DNA from: an uncultured Gammaproteobacteria bacterium
GTDB taxonomy: Bacteria > Pseudomonadota > Gammaproteobacteria > Pseudomonadales > Ketobacteraceae
NCBI GenBank assembly: GCA_913063125.1
Contig: CAJXZM010000022.1
Span: 1 to 50,379 of the forward strand
Direction of reading: 5' to 3'
Length of the DNA stretch: 50,379 bases
In this document: in pieces, positions 16,223 to 24,093 of the stretch
Position numbering within the stretch: position 1 is the first letter of the stretch
Layout of the letters: the number at the start of each line of letters is the position of its first letter
The notes under the pieces: generated by a model
Databases searched by the model: none
Told to the model about the DNA's origin: nothing
Seen by the model: the letters and a program-made list of their open reading frames with translations, nothing else
Program-made: the position numbers and the translations under genes

Positions 16223-17059
16223 ATGACGTCAACCCCGATATATTTAGGAAGCACATACCCAATTAGTCGAGGACTCAAACAAGTACAACCGTTTGCACTC
16301 ACAATAATTCTTGGGGTTTCACTCTTATTAATATCGAAAACAAGTCTCGCTGACGCTGTTGATTCACTTGTCAAAAAAGCCGCACAGAACAACAGTATTG
16401 CCAAATCGTCACAAAACAAAATTGATAAGCTCAGTGATAAGTCCCGACAGCTATTTTCAAATTTCCAGCTAGAATCAAAACGGATTGAAGATCTTAATAT
16501 ATATAACCTTCAGCTAAAAAAGCAAATCTACGCACAAAATGTAAAAATCATCGAACTTAGCCAATCACTAAAAGACATTACCTTAATTGAACGGCAAATA
16601 TCACCACTGCTACTTCGTATGATTCAAGGTTTAGAACAGTTTATTGATTTGGACTTGCCCTTTCTCCTTGAAGAGCGCCAAGAACGCATTCAATTCCTGC
16701 GTAGCGCCATGGAAAGAGCTGATGTATCAAGTGCAGAAAAATTCCGCCAAGTACTTGAAGCCTTCAATATTGAAAACGAATACGGTAGTACCATTGAGTC
16801 CTATAAAGGATCCGTCATCTTAGGGGAAAAATCTCAAGAAGTAGATTTTTTGAGAGTAGGGCGCGTAGCATTGTTATTTCAAACCTTGGATGGCAATCGT
16901 CAAGGGGTATGGAATCAAAAACAACATCAGTGGGAAGAGTTAGACGACCGATACCGACGGGATATTCGTATTGGCCTAAAAATGGCAAAAAAACAAACCG
17001 CACCTAACCTTATTAAAATACCTATTTCAACTCCGCCTACATTGGAGGCGAAATCTTAA
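16223..17059 (+). CDS. DUF3450-type periplasmic coiled-coil protein of TonB cluster
   Basis: First gene of a six-gene TonB energy-transduction operon. The 278-residue protein has an N-terminal hydrophobic segment (about 24-38) with a plausible signal-peptidase site after TSLA, then a long charged, heptad-like helical region (about 45-130) and a globular C-terminus with a conserved-looking FRQVLEAFNIENEYG and LLFQTLDG. This matches the DUF3450 family found beside TtpC-type ExbB homologues in Vibrio and relatives. Its last base overlaps the first base of the next gene (TAATG). Probable role: periplasmic accessory of the TonB complex. Confidence 0.82.
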   Translation: MTSTPIYLGSTYPISRGLKQVQPFALTIILGVSLLLISKTSLADAVDSLVKKAAQNNSIAKSSQNKIDKLSDKSRQLFSNFQLESKRIEDLNIYNLQLKKQIYAQNVKIIELSQSLKDITLIERQISPLLLRMIQGLEQFIDLDLPFLLEERQERIQFLRSAMERADVSSAEKFRQVLEAFNIENEYGSTIESYKGSVILGEKSQEVDFLRVGRVALLFQTLDGNRQGVWNQKQHQWEELDDRYRRDIRIGLKMAKKQTAPNLIKIPISTPPTLEAKS

Positions 17060-18438
17060 TGAAAAAACTTACAATCGATAAAATATTTTTTACACTATTG
17101 AGCAGTATTATTTTATCAGGATTGTTCAGCCAAACTAGCTGGGCAATTGCAGGAAGTGTCGATGATTTACTTCAAATGGTAAAGGAAGGTCGAGTCGTCG
17201 AAGCCAAAGAACATCGCAAGCGTGAAGCACGATTTTTAAATAATAAAAATCAACAAAAACGCCTTTATAAAAACGCAATTACTGAAAGAAAAAGTCTTGA
17301 AAAAAACAGTATAAAATTAGAAAAATCTTATGATAAAAATGCCGAGTCGGTCACCGTATTACAATCCCGACTAGATGATCGACTCGGAACATCAAAAGAA
17401 CTATTCAGCCATTTACAAACCAGCGCGGGTTCTGCAGCAGCTCAAATCGATAACTCTATCATCTCCGCAGAGTTTCCCGGCCGCTCTTTATTTCTAACGG
17501 ACTTGTCCAAAAAAGTCGCAAACAGTTCAACCTTACCTTCCATTAAAGAAATGGAACAACTATGGTACGAACTACAACGAGAAATCATAGAGACTGGAAA
17601 GGTTAGCCGCTTCACAACCAATGTTATTGACACGAACGGCATTGAGTCTGAACAAGAAGTCATTCGTGTTGGTGCCTTTAACCTCGTGAGTTACGGAAAC
17701 TATTTCCAATATATTCCAGAAACAAAAAAGATTGTTGAATACAATAAACAGCCTTCAAGTCACTTTGGACTATCAGCACTTTCTTTACGCTCATCAGAAG
17801 ATGACTTATCCAGTTTTGGCGTTGACCCCACACGAGGATCAATTCTCGAAGCTATGGTTCAAACTCCAGAACTATCTGACCGGATCGAACAAGGTGGAAT
17901 TGTTGGATATTTTATACTCAGCTTGGGTGCCTTAGGTTTTTTGATTATTATTGAACGTTTTGGTTACCTCACCATTATAAGCCGTCGCATTACATTACAA
18001 ATTGATAACTTAACCCCAGACATAAAAAACCCTTTGGGAAGAATATTTAAAGTCTATCAAGATAATCCATCAGTAGACACGGATACATTAGAGTTAAAAC
18101 TCGGTGAAGCAATCTTAAAAGAACGCGCACCACTTGAGCGTTTTTTAACGTTTCTAAAAATAATATCTGTTGTCTCACCGCTATTGGGCCTTCTCGGCAC
18201 AGTAACCGGAATGATTAATACTTTCCAAGCAATTACCCTATTCGGAACCGGAGATCCCAAATTAATGGCTGGGGGTATCTCTCAAGCATTGGTTACAACA
18301 GTAATGGGATTAAGCATCGCTATCCCAATAGTATTGTTTCACACCATTGTTAGTAGCCGAAGCAGACGTTTATTAATGATTTTGGAAGAGCAAAGTGCAG
18401 GTATGATTGCAGAACAAGCGGAAAAGGGGCACCAGTAA
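17059..18438 (+). CDS. TtpC-like MotA/TolQ/ExbB proton-channel protein
   Basis: 459-residue inner-membrane protein. It begins with a signal peptide ending near SWAIA, then has a ~240-residue periplasmic, partly coiled-coil extension (charged to about residue 110) not present in ordinary ExbB. The ExbB domain follows: membrane segments near 278-297 (YFILSLGALGFLIIIER), 364-385 (VVSPLLGLLGTVTGMI) and 410-432. GLLGTVTGMINTFQ is the family hallmark. This architecture is that of TtpC in Vibrio TonB2 systems, which is needed in addition to ExbB. It is 1 bp from the next gene and translationally coupled to its upstream neighbour. Confidence 0.9.
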   Translation: MKKLTIDKIFFTLLSSIILSGLFSQTSWAIAGSVDDLLQMVKEGRVVEAKEHRKREARFLNNKNQQKRLYKNAITERKSLEKNSIKLEKSYDKNAESVTVLQSRLDDRLGTSKELFSHLQTSAGSAAAQIDNSIISAEFPGRSLFLTDLSKKVANSSTLPSIKEMEQLWYELQREIIETGKVSRFTTNVIDTNGIESEQEVIRVGAFNLVSYGNYFQYIPETKKIVEYNKQPSSHFGLSALSLRSSEDDLSSFGVDPTRGSILEAMVQTPELSDRIEQGGIVGYFILSLGALGFLIIIERFGYLTIISRRITLQIDNLTPDIKNPLGRIFKVYQDNPSVDTDTLELKLGEAILKERAPLERFLTFLKIISVVSPLLGLLGTVTGMINTFQAITLFGTGDPKLMAGGISQALVTTVMGLSIAIPIVLFHTIVSSRSRRLLMILEEQSAGMIAEQAEKGHQ

Positions 18439-18439
18439 C

Positions 18440-18964
18440 ATGGGCTGGCTCATTGAAGCATTACAATCCGTTCGAGAGTTTCTTGAAGCGGGTGGTTATG
18501 TATTATTGAGTATCGGTTTTCTCACCTGGTTAATGTGGTTTTTAATCATCGAGCGAGTGCTGTATTTTAATATTGGAATTAAACATGAAGTACAGCTAGT
18601 TTCCGACAATTGGAACGCCCGAAAAGATCATCATTCATGGTACGCACAACAAATCCGACAACGCCTCGTTTCCCATATTTGTCTAAAAACCAATTTCGCA
18701 TTACCTACTATAGGCACCTTAGTAATGTTATGTCCCTTATTAGGATTACTTGGAACCGTCTCAGGTATGATCGAAGTATTTGAAGCTCTGACCCAAGGAG
18801 AATCTGAAAATATCCGTTCCATTGCTTCCGGTTTTTCCAAAGCAATCATTTCTACCTTAGCAGGGTTGGTTAGCGCACTGTCTGGGCTAATAGCCATTAA
18901 TTTATTAAATAAGAAAGCGATAAAAATCAATCAACACCTAACTAATACTCTTGCGGATAAATAA
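18440..18964 (+). CDS. exbB: ExbB-like biopolymer transport protein
   Basis: Short ExbB/TolQ-family proton-channel subunit of about 174 residues. Three membrane helices are visible: YVLLSIGFLTWLMWFLIIER near the N-terminus, LVMLCPLLGLLGTVSGMIEV centrally and AIISTLAGLVSALSGLIAIN. The LLGTVSGM motif matches the stator-channel family. The start is ATG 18440, 1 bp after the preceding stop; an earlier in-frame start at 18407 overlaps that gene and would prepend a non-conserved charged tail. It works with ExbD and TonB to transduce the proton motive force to outer-membrane receptors. Confidence 0.92.
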   Translation: MGWLIEALQSVREFLEAGGYVLLSIGFLTWLMWFLIIERVLYFNIGIKHEVQLVSDNWNARKDHHSWYAQQIRQRLVSHICLKTNFALPTIGTLVMLCPLLGLLGTVSGMIEVFEALTQGESENIRSIASGFSKAIISTLAGLVSALSGLIAINLLNKKAIKINQHLTNTLADK

Positions 18965-18991
18965 CGAACGCATAGTGGGTAACTAAAAACG

Positions 18992-19399
18992 ATGAGAAAA
19001 CTATTTCCGCGTATTCATCAAGAAGAAGAATCCAATATCGACATCACACCAATGATTGATGTGGTATTTATTATGTTGATATTTTTTATTGTTACAGCCT
19101 CTTTTGTAAAAGAGTCCGGTATCGACGTCAATCGACCAGAAGCATCCACTGCTGTTACTAAAGAACGCGCCAATATTCTGATAGCCATTAGCGCTACCGA
19201 TGAAATTTGGATTGATAAACGACGCATTGATGCACGATCTATCCGTGCAGTTATTGAACGAATGCACGCTCAAAACCCTCAAGGTTCTGTTGTTATTCAA
19301 GCAGATAAAAAATCCACCAATGACAAGTTGGTAAAAGTGATGGACGCTGCTCGAGAAGCCGGCGTTTATAACATCGCTATAGCCACCCGAAAACAGTAG
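18992..19399 (+). CDS. exbD: ExbD/TolR biopolymer transport protein
   Basis: 135-residue ExbD-family protein with one N-terminal membrane helix (about 22-42). The conserved pore Asp lies at its start, in DITPMIDVVFIMLIFFIVTA (Asp27). The periplasmic domain includes VVIQADKKSTNDKLVKVMDA, the usual 'D-x-x-x-x-x-x-x-x-V' region. It follows exbB in the operon and precedes tonB by 10 bp. Partner of the two ExbB-type proteins in the proton channel that energises TonB. Confidence 0.94.
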   Translation: MRKLFPRIHQEEESNIDITPMIDVVFIMLIFFIVTASFVKESGIDVNRPEASTAVTKERANILIAISATDEIWIDKRRIDARSIRAVIERMHAQNPQGSVVIQADKKSTNDKLVKVMDAAREAGVYNIAIATRKQ

Positions 19400-19409
19400 G
19401 GCAGAGCTG

Positions 19410-20018
19410 ATGTTTTCTCGTTTGACTTACGCCGCACCCATTGCGTTAATGATCACCTTCGGGTTATTTATTTTGATGCAGTCGCTCATATCCTCTGGTC
19501 GATACATCTTGGTGGATGATCAAAACTATACAGCGGTCAGTTTTATTCGAGAGAAGCGGGAAAACATCTTAGCTATTCAACAAACCAAACCCATCAAACC
19601 GCCTAAACCACAAGAAGCTCCCCCACAACCCAGTATTTCCTCCGGAGAATCACCACAAGTTAGCTTACAAGCATTTGATTTACCCTCTGTACCCATCCAA
19701 CCTACAATGAACATTGAATCCGGTTTTGGTGTTGGTACTGGAGAAGGGGATTACCTACCCATCGTTCGCGTTGCACCACAATACCCTCGAAGAGCATTGA
19801 TTAACAATGTTGAAGGGTGGGTAATCGTTGAATTTACCGTTACACCATTAGGCACCGTAACCAACCCGCATATCATTTCGGAGGAACCCAAAGGAGTTTT
19901 TAGCGACGTTGCAAAAAATGCAGTATTAAAATTTCGCTATAAACCCCGCATCGTAAATGGAGAACCCATTTCAGTATCAGGTGTTAGAAATAAAATCACA
20001 TTCAGGTTAGCCAAATAA
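19410..20018 (+). CDS. tonB: TonB energy transducer
   Basis: 202-residue TonB2-like protein. One N-terminal membrane anchor (about 6-27) is followed by a short Pro-rich, Lys-containing linker (KPIKPPKPQEAPPQP). The C-terminal TonB domain runs from about 120 to 200, with VRVAPQYPRRALINNVEGWV, EFTVTPLGTV and ALKFRYKPR-like VLKFRYKPRIVNGEP. The linker is much shorter than in E. coli TonB, as in Vibrio TonB2. The stop overlaps the next start (TAATG). Confidence 0.93.
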   Translation: MFSRLTYAAPIALMITFGLFILMQSLISSGRYILVDDQNYTAVSFIREKRENILAIQQTKPIKPPKPQEAPPQPSISSGESPQVSLQAFDLPSVPIQPTMNIESGFGVGTGEGDYLPIVRVAPQYPRRALINNVEGWVIVEFTVTPLGTVTNPHIISEEPKGVFSDVAKNAVLKFRYKPRIVNGEPISVSGVRNKITFRLAK

Positions 20019-21325
20019 TGCGTGCTTTTCCTAAGTCCAGGACCACGCCGTACCCTATCTATCTATTGCTCGGGTTATTCTTTGTTTCCTCAATGATACC
20101 AGCACCCATTTTTGCTGAAAACTACAAAAAAGTCCCAACTATTAGAGAAAATACCTATAAGTTATTATCCATTTCACAACGAGAGTTTAAAAATAGGGAC
20201 ACTAATAAAGCACTATCTATTCTGGATAAACTTAATAAAACGGTCACGCTAAACAGTTACGAAAAAGCTATGATGTGGAATCAATACGCCTCTATTTATT
20301 ATAGTTTGGATAATATCGAAAAAACTATTTCATCCTACGAAAATTTATTAGCCCAAGACAATTACCCCAAAGCTCTCAAAGCAAAAACCTACTACAACAT
20401 CGCACAACTCTATTTCATTAATAAACAATACCCACAAGTTATTAACAAATTACAACACTGGTTCACACTTACCAACAGCCCTAGCGCAGAAGCGTATGCC
20501 CTACAAGCACAGGCCTACTACTATTTAGAAAATCACCAACAAGTCGTCGACAGCATTAACAAAGCAATCGATATTGTGGATAAAAAGAGTATTGATCCCA
20601 AAGAGCAATGGATGGTATTACTACAATCTAGCTTAGACAAACTCGGATTAGAAAAACATCGCCTCTCTATCCTAAAATGGATGGTACGTATTTTTCCCAC
20701 AAAAGATTACATGCTCAGCCTAGCCAGTGCCTACGCCACGCTGAATAAACAAAAAGAACAACTCGCCGTTATGGAACTCGCCTACAAAAAAGGCCACCTC
20801 AATGACGAACGTTTATTACTAGCCTTAACCACATTATTTTATGCACAGGGAGTTCCCTACAAAGCAGCCAAAGTAATGCAAAAAGGCCTAAAAGATAAAA
20901 CCATCACAACAAACAGTCGTAATTTAAAATTATTATCCAACTGTCTACGTGCCGCACAAGAGTATGAGAAAGCACTATCTCCATTACAACAATCCGCCCA
21001 ACTATCCGACGACGCAGAAACCTACTACCAACTCGCCACCACTTACTACCAACTCGCCCGTTGGGATGAAGCCGCCAAAGCATTCACCCAAGCACTGGAT
21101 AAACACCTCCCAAGTAGAGAGCAACGCGCATGGGTTTTACTCGGTCAAACCTATTTACAAAAACACCAATTTGAAGACGCCATCAACAGCTTCACCCGCG
21201 CCAGCACCTTTAGTGACACCCAAGAAATGGCCAACCGCTGGGTTCGCTACACCGAACTAGAAAGAGATCGGTATGAGATACTAAAAGACAGCGCGGAATT
21301 AGAACAAAGTATTCAGATTAAGTAA
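20018..21325 (+). CDS. TPR-repeat periplasmic protein of the TonB operon
   Basis: 435-residue protein with an N-terminal signal peptide (hydrophobic YPIYLLLGLFFVSSMI, likely cleavage near IFA-EN) and at least eight tetratricopeptide-like helical repeats. Clear ones are KAKTYYNIAQLYFINKQYPQ, AEAYALQAQAYYYLENHQQ, AETYYQLATTYYQLARWDEA and QRAWVLLGQTYLQKHQFEDA. It is the last gene of the operon, coupled by a 1-bp TAATG overlap. TPR proteins close TtpC/TonB2 clusters in Vibrio; it probably scaffolds the complex in the periplasm. Confidence 0.88.
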   Translation: MRAFPKSRTTPYPIYLLLGLFFVSSMIPAPIFAENYKKVPTIRENTYKLLSISQREFKNRDTNKALSILDKLNKTVTLNSYEKAMMWNQYASIYYSLDNIEKTISSYENLLAQDNYPKALKAKTYYNIAQLYFINKQYPQVINKLQHWFTLTNSPSAEAYALQAQAYYYLENHQQVVDSINKAIDIVDKKSIDPKEQWMVLLQSSLDKLGLEKHRLSILKWMVRIFPTKDYMLSLASAYATLNKQKEQLAVMELAYKKGHLNDERLLLALTTLFYAQGVPYKAAKVMQKGLKDKTITTNSRNLKLLSNCLRAAQEYEKALSPLQQSAQLSDDAETYYQLATTYYQLARWDEAAKAFTQALDKHLPSREQRAWVLLGQTYLQKHQFEDAINSFTRASTFSDTQEMANRWVRYTELERDRYEILKDSAELEQSIQIK

Positions 21326-21369
21326 CGATCTCTAGCTATTCAAGAAATCTATAAATATTGCAAGTAGCG

Positions 21370-21508
21370 TTGTATGTGGCCCATTAATTCAGAAATCTCT
21401 GAGGCAAGGACGCCGAAGAAAGCATAGAGCCTGCCCCGCGAGCAAAGCGAGTGCATTGGGTGCATGGATATACTAGCTGCGGTTTCTGAATTAATGGGCC
21501 ACATACAA
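21370..21508 (+). repeat. Nested-palindrome repeat, copy C (mosaic)
   Basis: Perfect 26-bp outer arms: 21370-21395 (ending CATTAATTCAGAAA) and 21483-21508 (beginning TTTCTGAATTAATG). As in copies A and B, only the inner TTCAGAAA/TTTCTGAA is shared between loci; the outer ~18 bp are private but self-complementary. The interior starts like copy B (GGCAAGGACGCCG), but 21427-21461 matches 22596-22630 at 30 of 35 bases. A partial tail CATAGATCCG follows at 21517-21526. Confidence 0.85.
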
Positions 21509-21568
21509 TGCGATCCCATAGATCCGTACACATACACAAAATACTAAACATTAAATTATAGGCCCCCA

Positions 21569-22552
21569 ATGAAAGCCATCTCCATCACCGACGACAACAA
21601 GCTAATCTGGCAAAATACCCCAAACCCACTCGACACAACGCCACTACAACCAAACCAAGTTGCCATCAACGTCAAAGCTACCGCCGTCAATCGCGCTGAC
21701 ATCATGCAACGTAAAGGCGTCTACCCTGCACCACCAGGGGCCAGCAACATCCTCGGCTTAGAATGTGCCGGTGAAATATCCGCCATTGGCTCAGACGTCA
21801 TCCAGTGGAAAGTTGGCGACAAAGTCTGTGCATTACTTGCTGGAGGTGGTTACGCAGAAACGGTTGTCTGTGCCGCAAGCCACGTTTTACCTATTCCCAA
21901 CGGGTTCAGTTTCGAACAAGCCGCCGCGCTGCCCGAGGTATTTGCTACCGCTTGGTTAAACATCTTTATGGAAGCCAACTTACAGCCTAATGAAAATGTT
22001 CTATGTCACGCAGGGGCTAGCGGCGTCGGCACGGCTGCCATACAACTCTGTCACCAATTCGGCCACAACTGTTATGTTACTGTCGGCTCCAATGAAAAAC
22101 TGGATTTCTGTCGCGCTTTAGGCGCAACAGATGGAATTAACCGGCACGACGAAAATATTCAAGAACACATCAAAATGTGGACCCAAGGTAAAGGTGTGGA
22201 CGTCATCTTAGATCCCGTTGGTGGTGACTCATTCGAAAATAATGTTCGATGCTTAAACACAGACGGCAGGATGATCATGATTGGTATTATGGCCGGACGT
22301 AAATCAACCATTGACCTAGGCCGCCTGCTGGTCAAGCGCCTTAGCGTAGTAGGTTCCACACTAAGAAGTAGAAACGATGATTATAAATCTCGCCTTATTT
22401 CTCAGCTTACTCAAAAAGTCTGGCCACTCTTTGAAACAGGGCAACTCAAGCCTATCATAGACACACAACTTCCTATCACAGAAGCAGAGCAAGCATTTAC
22501 CCTAATCGAATCCAATAACACCACAGGTAAGGTGATTCTGACTATTAATTAA
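21569..22552 (+). CDS. NAD(P)H quinone oxidoreductase, zeta-crystallin type
   Basis: Zinc-free medium-chain dehydrogenase/reductase of 327 residues, reducing quinones or enones with NADPH. The N-terminal GroES-like domain contains NRADIMQRKGVYPAPPGAS and GLECAGEISAIG. The Rossmann domain has HAGASGVGTAAIQLCHQFG, and DVILDPVGGDSFENN follows, as in the PIG3/QorA group. Zinc-ligand cysteines of alcohol dehydrogenases are absent. The gene is flanked by two related repeats, copy C upstream and copy D downstream, and stands alone. Confidence 0.92.
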   Translation: MKAISITDDNKLIWQNTPNPLDTTPLQPNQVAINVKATAVNRADIMQRKGVYPAPPGASNILGLECAGEISAIGSDVIQWKVGDKVCALLAGGGYAETVVCAASHVLPIPNGFSFEQAAALPEVFATAWLNIFMEANLQPNENVLCHAGASGVGTAAIQLCHQFGHNCYVTVGSNEKLDFCRALGATDGINRHDENIQEHIKMWTQGKGVDVILDPVGGDSFENNVRCLNTDGRMIMIGIMAGRKSTIDLGRLLVKRLSVVGSTLRSRNDDYKSRLISQLTQKVWPLFETGQLKPIIDTQLPITEAEQAFTLIESNNTTGKVILTIN

Positions 22553-22579
22553 ACTATATTTGATTTCAATATCAAATAA

Positions 22580-22680
22580 AATGCTTTCTTTGACGGAGCT
22601 TGCCCCGCTAGCAAAGCAAGTGTATAGGGTATTCCTAACACTTAGCGACAGGGCATAGCTTTTTTGCTGCTAATCAATAC
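22580..22680 (+). repeat. Structured repeat, copy D, sharing a module with copy C
   Basis: 22596-22630 matches 21427-21461 at 30 of 35 bases (GAGCYTGCCCCGCKAGCAAA and onward). Nested complementary segments are visible: TGCCC (22601-22605) with GGGCA, CGCTA with TAGCG, and AAGTGT with ACACTT, giving a long interrupted hairpin. It lacks the TTCAGAA-ended outer arms of copies A-C. Confidence 0.6.
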
Positions 22681-22719
22681 AATAGACATCACATTTTCAC
22701 TTCACTTTTGACGTTTACT

Positions 22720-23358
22720 ATGAATCTAGCATCCTACAAAGACTTAGCACTGTTTAGTACAACGGAAGACTTGCATCCGTTACATTCAACAATAAAGTCC
22801 TCCAGTGACCTCGTTGAAATGCAAATTGAACACAACAGCCAACGTGCAATTAAGGTGTCCGATGCAACCTCTCAAATAATGCTCGCTAACTTCGAAGATG
22901 AAAACAGCGAACGACAACTACAGCGCCATGAACAAGCAGAACAAATCGCCTATAACTTAGGTTGCCAAGAGTTCCTATCCACCAACCTCTTTAGCAAAAC
23001 AACTACAAGAATAGAAAACCCATTTTCTGATCTCAATCTACAACAAGCATGGGACAATGGGTTTACTCGCAGTGTGATTGATAATAAAAAGAATCATCAA
23101 AAAATACTCGATACCCAGTTATGGGGTAGCGCTTACCTCTCTGAACAACAACAAGCACAATACGCTATGGCTGCATTGGCCCTCTTTACTATTGCAGAAC
23201 AAGCGTCAGATACGATTGATAAGTTCCGAGCCACACAGTTAGCCAATGAAATGGTCTATTATACGCAACAACACAAGCCTACGCACAAGCGACAGCAAGA
23301 AATCAACACGTTCTTATCTCAACAGGCATCACGCCTCGCAGAAGAACTCGATTTCTAG
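22720..23358 (+). CDS. Hypothetical protein, soluble and helical
   Basis: Not recognised. The protein has 212 residues from ATG 22720 (an in-frame TTG at 22708 would add four). It is rich in Gln, Glu, Asn and Lys, with no signal peptide, membrane segment or cysteine cluster; most of it looks helical. YLSEQQQAQYAMAALALFTI and KFRATQLANEMVYYTQQHK are its most hydrophobic parts. The stop is 10 bp before the methyltransferase start, so the two are probably co-transcribed. Confidence 0.7.
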   Translation: MNLASYKDLALFSTTEDLHPLHSTIKSSSDLVEMQIEHNSQRAIKVSDATSQIMLANFEDENSERQLQRHEQAEQIAYNLGCQEFLSTNLFSKTTTRIENPFSDLNLQQAWDNGFTRSVIDNKKNHQKILDTQLWGSAYLSEQQQAQYAMAALALFTIAEQASDTIDKFRATQLANEMVYYTQQHKPTHKRQQEINTFLSQQASRLAEELDF

Positions 23359-23368
23359 TGTAAATATT

Positions 23369-24007
23369 ATGACCAAACTATCTCAACAAGAAAAATGGAA
23401 CAAAATATATAAAAATAGGGAAATCGAAGACAGCACCCTTCAAAACCTTCCCCAACCTTGCTCATTGTTATCACAATACCACTACCTTTTACCTAACGAT
23501 GGTTCCGCTTTGGATATAGCATGTGGGGCCGGTGGTAACGCCATTTTTCTCGCAAACCATGGACTAACGACACAAGCTATTGATATTTCTGATATTGCCA
23601 TCGAACAGCTTAACGCTAAAAATGTTCCTAGACTTACCGCTAATTGCCAAGATGTAGAAAAAAATCACCAACTTACCCCTCACATTAAACCAGGTTCCCA
23701 GGGTTACTTCGATGTTATTATTGTTTCTTGTTATCTCTATCGCGAGCTTTGCCCCGTAATCATAGAAGCTTTAGCACCAGGCGGACTTTTGTTTTATCAA
23801 ACCTTTCACCACCAAAAACAATCAACAAGTGGTCCATCAAACTGTAAATTCTTATTGAAAAACAATGAGTTGCTGGAATTATTCAAGCCCTTAGACACTC
23901 TAATCTTTCATCAATTGTCTAATCAAGGTGACCTTTCTCAAGGTAATCGAAACCTCTCCAGCTTAATCGCCCAAAAGCCCGACGAAGCCAAATCACTACT
24001 CACATAG
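23369..24007 (+). CDS. Class I SAM-dependent methyltransferase
   Basis: Predicted methyltransferase of 212 residues. Motif I reads LDIACGAGGNAIFLANHG (about 47-64), followed by the acidic AIDIS of motif II and the DVIIVSCYLYRELCPVIIEA/LAPGGLLFYQTF segments of motifs IV-VI. It resembles the TehB/thiopurine-like small methyltransferases, but the substrate is not evident. ATG 23369 is used; the longer open frame from 23246 overlaps the upstream gene and adds 41 residues of poor quality. MTKLSQQEKWNKIYKNRE is a typical N-terminus for this family. Confidence 0.87.
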   Translation: MTKLSQQEKWNKIYKNREIEDSTLQNLPQPCSLLSQYHYLLPNDGSALDIACGAGGNAIFLANHGLTTQAIDISDIAIEQLNAKNVPRLTANCQDVEKNHQLTPHIKPGSQGYFDVIIVSCYLYRELCPVIIEALAPGGLLFYQTFHHQKQSTSGPSNCKFLLKNNELLELFKPLDTLIFHQLSNQGDLSQGNRNLSSLIAQKPDEAKSLLT

Positions 24008-24093
24008 ACAACAACTGGCAACATCGCCAGAAACTCCTAAACTTACAGATATAGAAGATTTTTCTGCAATTTAGATTTTGTTGTGAGACACGC

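Noticed and set aside
22560..22700. Small RNA gene downstream of the quinone oxidoreductase
   Set aside because: The fold is suggestive, but the shared module with copy C makes a repeat the simpler explanation and no promoter is seen.
24014..24030. CTGGC/GCCAG hairpin after the methyltransferase
   Set aside because: Only five pairs and no T tract, so it is not called as a terminator.
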